From the IMG/VR virus record IMGVR_UViG_3300032092_000144, positions 1 to 32,194 of that record: 32,194 nt of DNA. One strand, 5' to 3'. Origin of the DNA: a virus. Made by a program: the position numbers and the translations under genes. Of the stretch, positions 6,142 to 13,372 are shown piece by piece (positions within the stretch are counted from its first letter, which is position 1; each line of letters starts with the position of its first letter). A model generated the notes under the pieces. The model searched no databases. It was not told the DNA's origin and was given only the letters and a program-made list of their open reading frames with translations.

Positions 6142-6214
6142 GTTCTCTGGTGGGAATCGAACCCACAACCGACTGCCTTCAGGCTTACTGCTTTGCCAGT
6201 TAAGCTACAGAGAA
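6142..6214 (-). tRNA. tRNA-like gene with good acceptor, D and T arms but no normal anticodon arm
   Basis: The acceptor TTCTCTG/CAGAGAA is perfect and can extend by one G-C pair with the discriminator C, a His-like feature. The D arm is GCTT-AACTGGCA-AAGC and the T arm GTGGG-TTCGATT-CCCAC. The 23 bases between D and T stems are the right number for a class I tRNA, but they cannot form a 5-bp stem with a 7-nt loop. The best pairing is GCC-TGAA-GGC. GAA would read Phe if placed in a 7-nt loop, but the flanks do not pair. It is probably inactive in decoding, or a mimic. Confidence 0.5.
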
Positions 6215-6333
6215 CACCCAGCAGATTTCCGCCTATCGCGATTACCTACTCTCGTCAGAATAGGCAGGCTTCCCAACTGCTAGATTTGACTCCCCAGAGT
6301 GTGCTCACTTTTCAGTGGTCGCATGGGGAGTGT
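6215..6333 (-). other. Structured 5' leader of the tRNA-patch transcript
   Basis: Starting at the predicted transcription start (about 6333), CTCCCCA and TGGGGAG (6324-6330 with 6290-6296) can close a hairpin that contains an inner CACT/AGTG stem (6306-6317). Further in, GCCTAT/ATAGGC and AGCAG/CTGCT pairings enclose more structure up to the tRNA-like gene at 6214. No T-loop was found, so I do not call another tRNA. Confidence 0.35.
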
Positions 6334-6391
6334 TCACGAATGATACCAAGACTGGCTGGTTGTTGTCAAGTTGCGATGTTGTAGTGTCCAT
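6305..6391 (-). CDS. Candidate 28-residue reading frame coupled to the upstream gene
   Basis: Its ATG overlaps the stop of the 152-residue gene (TGATG) and follows GGAGGGAT. The same ribosome site and overlap cassette starts the 152-residue gene itself. The peptide begins MDTTTSQLDNNQPVLVSF. The promoter at 6340-6369 lies inside it, so it may be only a by-product of the junction. Confidence 0.25.
   Translation of the reverse strand: MDTTTSQLDNNQPVLVSFVNTPHATTEK
6340..6369 (-). promoter_or_regulatory. Sigma70-like promoter TTGACA-N18-TATCAT(TCG)
   Basis: The -35 TTGACA is at 6369-6364 and the -10 TATCAT at 6345-6340, followed by TCG. The spacer is 18 bases. It directs transcription of the tRNA and structured-RNA patch and probably of the small genes beyond it. 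The predicted start is next to a closing stem (6324-6330). Confidence 0.7.
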
Positions 6392-6849
6392 CAGGCAATC
6401 CCTCCATCAGCCGGTGTCGTTGGCACATAGTCATCCCATATAGCGTGAAGCTCGCTGTTTTCGGTCGGACCATACTTAGCTTCGAGCCGCTTGTAGGCGT
6501 AGTAAGCCTTGTCCGTTCTCCTCGCCCGTCCTTCTGAGATTCGAGCATTCCGCATGTCTTCGCTGTGCTTTTTCTGGGCAGCCTCATTCTCCATCCTCCG
6601 CTTTTCCCGACCTGCCTCCCACTCCTGTTCCGCTGCAACACGCAGACTAACCTCATCTAAGGTCTCAAATCTAGTGTGTTCAACACCAACATCAGCCGAG
6701 TCATCGCCAATGTAATAGCCGACTATTGCAGCATCTTGCGGCCAGTTTAACGCCCCCGCATCAGCAAAAAGTTGCCCCAAGGTAACTTGGTCGTACCTAG
6801 CCAACTGAACTGTAATCTTTTTCGGTTCTGGGTTTATACTTTGCGACAT
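6391..6849 (-). CDS. Unknown protein with charged helical middle (152 aa)
   Basis: The ATG overlaps the upstream stop (TGATG), with GGAGGGAT as ribosome site. The first 70 residues are mixed. Residues of about 75-125 form a long charged helix (EQEWEAGREKRRMENEAAQ and beyond), probably a coiled coil. The tail is PTTPADGGIA. A promoter (6915-6943) in the upstream gene would allow separate expression. I recognise no family. Confidence 0.65.
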   Translation of the reverse strand: MSQSINPEPKKITVQLARYDQVTLGQLFADAGALNWPQDAAIVGYYIGDDSADVGVEHTRFETLDEVSLRVAAEQEWEAGREKRRMENEAAQKKHSEDMRNARISEGRARRTDKAYYAYKRLEAKYGPTENSELHAIWDDYVPTTPADGGIA

Positions 6850-7886
6850 CAGGCGATCCCTCCATCGACTCGTCTGTACATCCCAACTGCTTGGTAGTCA
6901 GGTTCACAGGACGAATGATACTCAGTGTCTGCGATCTCGTCAAGCCTGACCACAGGGAAGTATCCGTCGAGACGGCTCCGGCACTCTGTGGTCCCTCTGA
7001 GCAATGACACCCGTACACCCAGGTTCGCCAAGTTCCGTCTTGCTCCGATCAGTCGGCCTGACGTAACCCGGTAGTGGTAGTCAGACCTCAGGTTGTCCTT
7101 TAGTTTGGTGTTTGCGTTGCCCATGCTGTACATATCTGGACTACCCAGACAGGACAGGGAGGCGATCAACTCATCAAGACAATCTTCACAAGCAGCCTTC
7201 TGATCGTCGGACATCTCAGCAGGTGGTGTATCTTTGCAGGTCAGAGCATGAGCGATGCTGGACAAGGCTTCCATGCTGGAGTTGACCATGCAGGCCAACT
7301 CGAATGGTAGATTAGCACCTGTCTCAGTGAGTTTACGATTGATGAACTCAACCTGCTCATCAGAAAGCGGGGTGTACAGGTCAGCACCGTGAAGGTAGAT
7401 GTCTCGATAGCCCAACTTGACAGCAATGTCGACTGCCTGAAGCATGGAATCACGAGTATCTATCACAGGACCGAGTGTGAACAGTTCACCGTTACTAGCA
7501 CGCTTCTGTGGATCAAAGAAGACCACAGAGGGGCATTCAGACAGTAGTGTGGTCCCATCGCGGAGAAGTTCATTTGCTCGTGTTGATGGGCAGAACTTGA
7601 TTGTCCGAGGATCAAGAAACACCGACTGGTCGAACCTGACCGGATTGTCGTAGCCTGTCCAGTAAGCGGGGAACAGGTGTGGGTTGATACCTGCGGGTCT
7701 GTGACCACAGTTGACGGATAGGCTTGCCAATTTCTTGGTAAACACAATCTTCTCAACACTGTCCCAGGTTGCTGAGGGACCACCAAGCAAAATCACCAGT
7801 GGCTGATTGTGAACCCCTGAGCAAAGACCCACGAAACCATCCGCGTCTCTCTTGAAACCGTCAGGCAGAAGTCGGTGAAAGATCAC
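6849..7886 (-). CDS. DUF115 / MptE-like Rossmann-fold protein (345 aa)
   Basis: The start chosen is GTG 7886 (reads VIFHRLLPDGF). GGAGG lies 7 bases upstream and the GTG overlaps the previous stop (GTGA). The protein has a nucleotide-binding-like VILLGGPSATWDSVEK, then LSVNCG and later IKFCPSTRANE and LGYRDIYLHGADLY. This order of GGPS motif and [IV]YLHGADL strand resembles the DUF115 group, which includes motility accessory factor glycosyltransferases and MptE-like diphosphokinases. In a phage it might act in surface or nucleotide-sugar chemistry, but the substrate is unknown. A promoter for the next gene lies in its 3' end. Confidence 0.55.
   Translation of the reverse strand: MIFHRLLPDGFKRDADGFVGLCSGVHNQPLVILLGGPSATWDSVEKIVFTKKLASLSVNCGHRPAGINPHLFPAYWTGYDNPVRFDQSVFLDPRTIKFCPSTRANELLRDGTTLLSECPSVVFFDPQKRASNGELFTLGPVIDTRDSMLQAVDIAVKLGYRDIYLHGADLYTPLSDEQVEFINRKLTETGANLPFELACMVNSSMEALSSIAHALTCKDTPPAEMSDDQKAACEDCLDELIASLSCLGSPDMYSMGNANTKLKDNLRSDYHYRVTSGRLIGARRNLANLGVRVSLLRGTTECRSRLDGYFPVVRLDEIADTEYHSSCEPDYQAVGMYRRVDGGIA
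6915..6943 (-). promoter_or_regulatory. Internal promoter TTGACG-N17-TATCAT(TCG)
   Basis: The -35 TTGACG is at 6943-6938 and the -10 TATCAT at 6920-6915 with TCG after it. It lies inside the 3' end of the DUF115-like gene and points to the 152-residue gene. It shares the TATCATTCG core of the other phage promoters, but no start-site hairpin is obvious here. Confidence 0.5.
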
Positions 7887-8107
7887 TGGAGCACCTCCAA
7901 TCCCCTTGCACGCAAGATGTCTTGATACGTGCGGTAGTGAACGCATGCGTAGAGTGAAATGCACTCCAGACCTTTGACCCTGCTGGTGATGGTCAGCAGA
8001 TGCAGGTAATACCGGTAAAGGAGAAGCACCTCTGCATCAGTAAACTCACCTGTCTCAAAGTGCTCGGCATGTTGAATTGCCTTGTTGATCTCATCGATAT
8101 CGAACAT
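7883..8107 (-). CDS. Unknown helical protein (74 aa)
   Basis: ATG 8107 and the adjacent GTG 8110 are both possible, since GGAG lies 8-11 bases upstream. The protein is all-helical, starting MFDIDEINKAIQHAEHFETG, with a Tyr-rich middle (YRYYLHLLTI). Its stop overlaps the GTG start of the DUF115-like gene, so the two are coupled. No motif is recognised. Confidence 0.6.
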   Translation of the reverse strand: MFDIDEINKAIQHAEHFETGEFTDAEVLLLYRYYLHLLTITSRVKGLECISLYACVHYRTYQDILRARGLEVLQ

Positions 8108-8122
8108 CACTGCGGATTCTCC

Positions 8123-8266
8123 TTAGAGGCTGAGGTTGTTGAACCAGTCTTCGACGATTGCAGATCGTTGTGGAATCTGAAACGCTTCCGCTCCACTGAG
8201 GTGTCCCCATCCACCTGATAACTCACCAAACAGGTAAGATATCAGGACATCAAAATACACGTCCAT
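8123..8266 (-). CDS. Unknown small protein (47 aa)
   Basis: The start is the ATG at 8266 (MDVYFDVLISYLFGELSGG), which overlaps the upstream stop (TGATG) and has AAGGAG 8 bases before it. A longer frame to 8329 lacks such a site. The product is acidic and aromatic. No family is recognised. Confidence 0.6.
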   Translation of the reverse strand: MDVYFDVLISYLFGELSGGWGHLSGAEAFQIPQRSAIVEDWFNNLSL

Positions 8267-8469
8267 CAGGTGTTCTCCTTTGATCTTATGCCTACGCGAC
8301 GATATGTCTCTAGCCAGCAATAGGTCCACTCAGACACACGACCAGACACAAGAGCATTGAAATTAGTGACTGCAATATCAGCAGAACCGAACGGTGCAAT
8401 GTGGTTGCCTTCTGGTGCAATCTTCCTGATGATAGCACACAACTCCGGAATGACAATGTACTGCTGCAT
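8266..8469 (-). CDS. Unknown protein (67 aa)
   Basis: ATG 8469 (MQQYIVIPELCAIIRK) is preferred. It lies 5 bases after the upstream stop with AGGGTG as ribosome site, while the frame's first start lies inside the upstream gene. The product is a mixed alpha/beta small protein. No motif is recognised. Confidence 0.55.
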   Translation of the reverse strand: MQQYIVIPELCAIIRKIAPEGNHIAPFGSADIAVTNFNALVSGRVSEWTYCWLETYRRVGIRSKENT

Positions 8470-8473
8470 GTGG

Positions 8474-9130
8474 TCACCCTGTGAATGGTACTCGATCACG
8501 GCAGGTTGTGCAAGGCAAAGCCCTGCGTGACTGCTTTCCTGTCTTCTCGTTGAGTTTACCTTCGCCAGCGACCTCTCGGCTGGCTACAGAGCACTCACAA
8601 GCGAACAGGCCGCACCTGAAGATAGGAACCTTGCTTTCGCCTGTCAAGGCTTCACAAGGAGCACACTCAGCAAACCTGATTGGTTCGGTTGATCGGTGCT
8701 CACAAGAGTACCGCACATCCAGGGAAGATGTTCCACCAAATTTCAGAAGAAACGAGAAAATGTTGCCGTTGCGTGAACAGGTGTATCTGTTTTCGTATTT
8801 CTCGGTGTTTTCCTGATCGGGAAATTCCATGATGACCACAGAGGCAGTGTCCTTGACTGTAGACCACAGTGTGTGGTCAATCTTGCCAATCACAACATCA
8901 TAGGGAAGCCTGAAGTCAGGTACTGTATCAACAGAGTAGGCAAACCCGTACTGCTCAAGAGATGCCGCCACGAAGTCGATACTCTGTGACTCGATTGCGA
9001 GTATACGCCAGTGCTCTGCTGATGTGGTCTGCATGAAGGCAAAGACAAGTTCACTTGTGGTCAATTCCAAGATTCTCTCCAAATCATTCGAACACTTTGC
9101 AAGTTTACGTGGTACTACTACAGACCGCAT
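8474..9130 (-). CDS. Unknown protein with Cys-rich C terminus (218 aa)
   Basis: The frame starts at ATG 9130 (a GTG lies just before it). The ribosome site is weak (GTGAG). The N-terminal two thirds are mixed alpha/beta (RILAIESQSIDFVAASLEQYG, then DVVIGKIDHTLW). The last third has several Cys pairs (YSCEH, CAPCEA, CGLFACEC, CTTCRDR) that could bind zinc. It holds several GACCACA motifs, including the inverted pair at 8862-8878. The function is unknown. Confidence 0.55.
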   Translation of the reverse strand: MRSVVVPRKLAKCSNDLERILELTTSELVFAFMQTTSAEHWRILAIESQSIDFVAASLEQYGFAYSVDTVPDFRLPYDVVIGKIDHTLWSTVKDTASVVIMEFPDQENTEKYENRYTCSRNGNIFSFLLKFGGTSSLDVRYSCEHRSTEPIRFAECAPCEALTGESKVPIFRCGLFACECSVASREVAGEGKLNEKTGKQSRRALPCTTCRDRVPFTG

Positions 9131-9149
9131 CACTCACAAGGAGACTACC

Positions 9150-9416
9150 ATGCACGAGAACATCCACCCAACCAGTATCAGTACCACACCACAACCCGTC
9201 AATCGGGATTGGGTAGGTATCCTGTGTGTCTGTTGCTGTTTCATGCTTCTGACCATGTTCGCTGCTATTGCATTTGCAGCAGTTGAACTTTATCATGCGG
9301 TGACAGCGAACACCCACTCGAACAGACAACTACAGATCGCAGTGAATCAACTCTGCCTGACTAATGAGAAGGTGATTGCCCAGCAGGAAGGTCGAGAGCC
9401 ACGGGTACTGCCTTAG
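9150..9416 (+). CDS. Lone plus-strand membrane protein (88 aa)
   Basis: AAGGAG lies 7 bases before ATG 9150 (MHENIHPTSISTTPQ). One strong membrane segment follows, GILCVCCCFMLLTMFAAIAF (about residues 25-44). The C-terminal part is soluble. It is the only confident plus-strand gene within the 26-kb minus-strand arm. It begins 19 bases from the divergent gene at 9130 and its 3' end overlaps the convergent gene at 9361 by 56 bases. The good ribosome site and the membrane segment argue for a real gene. A minus-strand frame here has neither. Confidence 0.6.
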   Translation: MHENIHPTSISTTPQPVNRDWVGILCVCCCFMLLTMFAAIAFAAVELYHAVTANTHSNRQLQIAVNQLCLTNEKVIAQQEGREPRVLP

Positions 9417-10662
9417 CCAGCGGACAGTCTTCACAAACTCGCACAGAATGATACAGGTCTGGGTGCTTCTTGAGAAGACCCTTACGCTGTAGTTCTGTAG
9501 CAACGCAGGACTTACCTGTGGTCTCTGTGCAGGCCATCGTGTAGACCACACCTGTGCCTCCACACCCGCAGGTCTTCTTTTGAGGCTCTCCTGCACGGTA
9601 AGTGCAAGGATAGTCCTCAAACCAATCAACCCGAGTTTCCTGAACCGCAGGGACAGTTGTTACTGTCTTCTGCGGTTTTTGTTTTGTTTCAACTACAGGA
9701 CCATCGCCTACATACCAGACTGACTTACCGGTGATCTCCTGTATCCGCATAGCTTGCTGCTTATCACTTTCCAGCATTGCAACAGGCCCGGTTGCATACT
9801 TCGATACGGCATTGGCTTTGTGCTCGATAACAGACTCACCTGTACGCTCCCCGTCAGGGTGCATTATCAGTTCTGCCTGAACACCATGTCTAGCCAACCA
9901 TGCTTCAGTCTGTGGTCGCCACATCTCCCTGCGACCGGTAACAATCCTGATCTTGCTTCTCAACGGTAGGCACTTCGGCTTAGCGATATCCAACCATTTG
10001 GCGTAGTGCTCATCATCCGAGATGTAGTTTGGACAGTCCTCACAAATCACCCCATCCATGTCCCATAGCATCTGACTGGAGTAGACACTGTTAGCAATGT
10101 TCCATTCCATCACGTGTGGTCTGGGCAGTTCCTTGACAAAGTAGTCTACAGATTCTTTTGACTGCCTATCATAGTACACCACGGCATACTTCGGAGTCAG
10201 TTCACTGCTCTCAACTACCTTCTTGATTCTTCCCAGGCTTCGACCTGAACACGAAGTATCATCGATGACCACAGGAGACTGAAACTGTTTTGCCTTCAGT
10301 CGCCAGCCATGCCCGGCATCAACAATGTCTCCCTCAGACTCTCGAAGAACAAAGAGCGGAAGGTGAAGGAGCGTAGCTACGATTGTTGCAGGAGTCAGCC
10401 CAGAACGGGCTACACCTATAATGCAGTCTACCTTTCCGGAAAGCATAGAAGCAAGTTGTGCAGAATCCCGGCTAAGATCAGTCAGGGACACCCACCGCTG
10501 AGCGATAGGTTTTTCCTGATCTGCCACAGCACCGCCTCGCTTGAGCAAGCAACGCTTAACGCCACCATAGGTCATATTCAGACCACAGGCGTTACACAGT
10601 CCGGGAGTGTTGTCTGGCTGTCCCGGTGCAAGCCACTTATCCCAACCACAGGCGTGTTTCAT
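9361..10662 (-). CDS. Phosphoribosyltransferase-HAD fusion with Cys-rich ends (433 aa)
   Basis: A type I phosphoribosyltransferase domain occupies roughly residues 50-185. Its PRPP loop is VVIDDTSCSGR (131-141), with IIGVARSGLTP upstream. A HAD phosphatase-like domain follows: LWDMDGVI (DxDG at 201-204), IVTGRR (241-245) and LESD (297-300). The N terminus has a Cys cluster (CGWDKW...CNACG), and the C terminus another (CGCGGTG, then CEDCP), both zinc-finger-like. The family logic suggests use of PRPP or an orotate-PRTase-like ribosyl transfer with phosphate removal, as in nucleotide or nucleoside-like metabolite chemistry. The substrate is unknown. Its start overlaps the upstream stop (ATGA). 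Confidence 0.8.
   Translation of the reverse strand: MKHACGWDKWLAPGQPDNTPGLCNACGLNMTYGGVKRCLLKRGGAVADQEKPIAQRWVSLTDLSRDSAQLASMLSGKVDCIIGVARSGLTPATIVATLLHLPLFVLRESEGDIVDAGHGWRLKAKQFQSPVVIDDTSCSGRSLGRIKKVVESSELTPKYAVVYYDRQSKESVDYFVKELPRPHVMEWNIANSVYSSQMLWDMDGVICEDCPNYISDDEHYAKWLDIAKPKCLPLRSKIRIVTGRREMWRPQTEAWLARHGVQAELIMHPDGERTGESVIEHKANAVSKYATGPVAMLESDKQQAMRIQEITGKSVWYVGDGPVVETKQKPQKTVTTVPAVQETRVDWFEDYPCTYRAGEPQKKTCGCGGTGVVYTMACTETTGKSCVATELQRKGLLKKHPDLYHSVRVCEDCPLAKAVPVALDLPAGQSPSH
9448..9476 (-). promoter_or_regulatory. Weak candidate promoter TTCTCA-N17-TATCAT
   Basis: The -10 TATCATTC matches the other phage promoters, but the -35 TTCTCA keeps only four of six consensus bases. It lies in the 3' end of the fusion gene. 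It would transcribe antisense across the plus-strand membrane gene before reaching the gene at 9130. Confidence 0.25.
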
Positions 10663-11798
10663 AGTGTGTACAGCACCATTGTCATTGTCCCGTCTGTCAC
10701 TGTGATATCAACGATATCCAGACCATCTGGAGTGCAGTCAAAGCCGCCAGCAGGGATTGATCCAAACATAGTATTACCGCTGATGGACACAGCAACGTAG
10801 TAGGGGTCAAGTCCACCATTCGTGCATCGAATAGCAATGGAATCGCCGCCAGAACTATAGTCCCATCCCTCAGCTAAATATGGAACTAGTGTAAGTCCTG
10901 TTGCAGTGACTGGGCCTGAGATGTCCGCAGTGAGCGTACGATACAGACTCCCATCTGAGCCGTCGATAATGCAAGGACAACCATCAGGGAAGCAGGCATT
11001 CTCGACTTCGCACGGTGGCGGTGGGGGAGATATATCGCAGGACTCCTCTGGAAACACCACAGCGGACGTGGGATCGAATGCAGTGGAGATGAGGGGCACT
11101 GTATGTCTAACAGCGGCCCAATTCCCATCATCGTAATCAACGGAGACAGAACCAGAGTGCGTTACAGTAGAGACACCCAGTAGTATACTGTCCGTTTTTA
11201 TGTCGTATCCCCAGCTAACGCTTGCCGTACTCGCAGTCGATGATACAAGCGGATTACACGGACCCCCACAGAGAAGATTGCCAACACCACCCCCGTAAGT
11301 TGTAAATGGACCATACGCACCCAAATATACTGGAACAGGCGGATATGGTGGGAATGTAGTGTGCATGTATGGGCACACGTTCAGTGTGTATGTGATCCCA
11401 GACACACTGAAGACAACAGGCGACAAGTACCACGTATCTGGGTCTAACCCAGTAACTTCGTGCCTCACCGCTTGATGGTAAGTCCCGTCATTTTCAAAGT
11501 AGTAAGGACTGTTATACGTCAGCTTAACAGTACCGTCCTGCTGAATGCCCCACCAAACCTCCGCCACCACACCCACACAACCATCGACAATCTGGACATA
11601 GCCACAGGCGTTGCTTTTTTTGTAGGGGCCGGAGTACGCGGAGCAGTCTTCGTCTGGAGTTATTCCTGGTGTATACAACGAAACTGCTCGTGACCACGTA
11701 CTTTTTTGTAGTGTCATACAGCAGATAGGCTCAGTACCATCAGCACACGTGTACGTCTTAGGCTCACAACAGCAGTTCTTATTGTTCCAGCCAGCCAT
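10659..11798 (-). CDS. Cys-rich structural protein, probably tail tip or fibre (379 aa)
   Basis: The start follows AAAGGTG by about 5 bases. The protein is rich in Gly, Ser, Thr, Pro and Tyr, is beta-like, and has many Cys (NNKNCCCEPKTYTC, CMTLQK, CPYMH, CGGPC, a PPPPPCEVENAC segment, CPC). No catalytic motif is seen. It sits at the end of the tail module, after the hub-like gene, where tip and receptor-binding proteins are usual. No GACCACA or TGTGGTC copy lies in it, unlike its neighbours, which may mark recent arrival. Confidence 0.5.
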   Translation of the reverse strand: MAGWNNKNCCCEPKTYTCADGTEPICCMTLQKSTWSRAVSLYTPGITPDEDCSAYSGPYKKSNACGYVQIVDGCVGVVAEVWWGIQQDGTVKLTYNSPYYFENDGTYHQAVRHEVTGLDPDTWYLSPVVFSVSGITYTLNVCPYMHTTFPPYPPVPVYLGAYGPFTTYGGGVGNLLCGGPCNPLVSSTASTASVSWGYDIKTDSILLGVSTVTHSGSVSVDYDDGNWAAVRHTVPLISTAFDPTSAVVFPEESCDISPPPPPCEVENACFPDGCPCIIDGSDGSLYRTLTADISGPVTATGLTLVPYLAEGWDYSSGGDSIAIRCTNGGLDPYYVAVSISGNTMFGSIPAGGFDCTPDGLDIVDITVTDGTMTMVLYTL

Positions 11799-11807
11799 GT
11801 AGCACCT

Positions 11808-13370
11808 TTAAGGACAAGAAAGACCTGTCATGAACCATTTGCAGCCGTTGATGTCGTGGTCAGCGTACCTACGCATGAACACTGCAACACCCATCCTGCC
11901 TACAACTTCACCACCAGACAGACCATCAAGAGCAACATACTGCCCGAAAGGTGTCTCGATGTCCCAGACAGTCAGACCAGTTCTAGGACAGACTGGCTTA
12001 GTCGAGTAGTACATATCACCGACCACATAGCCAGAAGCCGGGAATGCACTGGTCACATAGAAGCCCATCGTCTTGACCTCACACGGAGGCCAGCGACAAC
12101 TATCAATCGAGATGCCGCTCAGAATAACACTGTCGAAGCCGCTGACTTCTCTAGCATCACCGCCGCCGCCAGCACCTGAGTTGCTCTCGCCGTCTTTAGG
12201 CTCAACAACCTTAGCACCAGGATACATCGGCTCAGACGGGCCTGTGGTCAACGAGAACCGAGGAGCCTCATTGAATGTGACCTTGACTGAATCGAAGGTA
12301 TTGGTGTTAACCGTTACCGAGTCCTGATCGACCACAGTAACCCCACCCATCCAAGGCCAGAGCGGGTAGCCCTGAGCGATTGTCTGGATTGAATACCGTG
12401 TGGTCGGTATGGCGTACTTGGCAAAGAAGGCGTCTGCAAAGTTCTGACTATCAACATGATTCCTGATCCAAGGAATCTTGACAGTTAGGGACTTAGTGAC
12501 TCCGTACAGGGCGACACTAGCTGAATCCTCTGCATGGTAGTTCCAGACATAGAAGCCAGCAGTCGACGGAGCACCATAGACATACCCACCAGTCAAGATC
12601 AGTCTGTTATACATCAGACTACGATCTGTGGTGTAGGAGTAGTTGCAGTTTACCCCTTCTTGGTACGTATGTTGTGAACTGGTTTCCTTGGGCTTGAAGA
12701 AGAACTTGTTGTCTGCCGTAATGCCGTAGGAGTAGTCACCAGCAGCCTCAGCAACGGTTCTAAGAACCTGATTGAGAGACTCACCGCCACGAAAGGTCAT
12801 ACTGGCGAATGAGTCTGCGTCGGTCGGTGCATCAATGACATCTAGCAGGATAGTCGCACCGTTACCCCAAGGCAACAGGTAATCGTTGTAGAGCTTCTCA
12901 ACAAGTTGCTGAAGGTTGGTGATGTTGGTGTAGACCTGAACAGCATGGTCTGGATCGTTAGTGAAGTAGTCATAACGACCAAAGGTCTTAGCACCCTCAT
13001 CCCACCAAGGATTGCCGCCGACTTGAATCTCAGTCAACACTGACCACAGTGAGAAGAGTCGTAGGCTGATACCGCCATCGGGTGAGTTGACAGCGACTTC
13101 TTCAATACGACCTTTGTACCAGACATCAGTTGAGTTGTACTTGCAGACGATCCACTGCCCGACTGTAGGGATGGTATCGTCTGTGGTCAGATCGAGCGTG
13201 ATTGAGCCACCACCAAGACCAGCCTGACGCAGCCAATCAAACTCACAGTGCTGAACCTTGTCGATGTCCTGACTAATGTCACAGAGAGTGGTCAGCAGGG
13301 TCGAAGCATCAGTGTCATAGAGTTCGATGATCCTTTTGTATTCAGTTTCATCAAAGTCAAACAGAGCCAT
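11808..13370 (-). CDS. Tail hub / Gp37-like minor tail protein (520 aa)
   Basis: The gene lies directly after the distal-tail-like gene, 2 bases apart, with GGGGG 7 bases before the ATG. The protein is beta-rich. Early strands such as GSITLDLTTDDTIP and GQWIVCKYNSTDVWYKGRIEEV resemble the opening beta domain of hub proteins. FRGGESLNQVLRTVAEAAG and DNKFFFKPKET follow, as in Gp37-like and siphovirus hub proteins. A Gly/Ser/Asp linker (about residues 400-410) precedes a C-terminal domain. It is expected to cap the tail tube and connect fibres. The call is based on order and fold-like sequence, not on a unique motif. Confidence 0.6.
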   Translation of the reverse strand: MALFDFDETEYKRIIELYDTDASTLLTTLCDISQDIDKVQHCEFDWLRQAGLGGGSITLDLTTDDTIPTVGQWIVCKYNSTDVWYKGRIEEVAVNSPDGGISLRLFSLWSVLTEIQVGGNPWWDEGAKTFGRYDYFTNDPDHAVQVYTNITNLQQLVEKLYNDYLLPWGNGATILLDVIDAPTDADSFASMTFRGGESLNQVLRTVAEAAGDYSYGITADNKFFFKPKETSSQHTYQEGVNCNYSYTTDRSLMYNRLILTGGYVYGAPSTAGFYVWNYHAEDSASVALYGVTKSLTVKIPWIRNHVDSQNFADAFFAKYAIPTTRYSIQTIAQGYPLWPWMGGVTVVDQDSVTVNTNTFDSVKVTFNEAPRFSLTTGPSEPMYPGAKVVEPKDGESNSGAGGGGDAREVSGFDSVILSGISIDSCRWPPCEVKTMGFYVTSAFPASGYVVGDMYYSTKPVCPRTGLTVWDIETPFGQYVALDGLSGGEVVGRMGVAVFMRRYADHDINGCKWFMTGLSCP

Positions 13371-13372
13371 TG

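Noticed and set aside
5910-6384. Frames of 72 and 141 codons over the tRNA patch
   Set aside because: They overlap tRNA-Arg and three structured RNAs and lack start signals.
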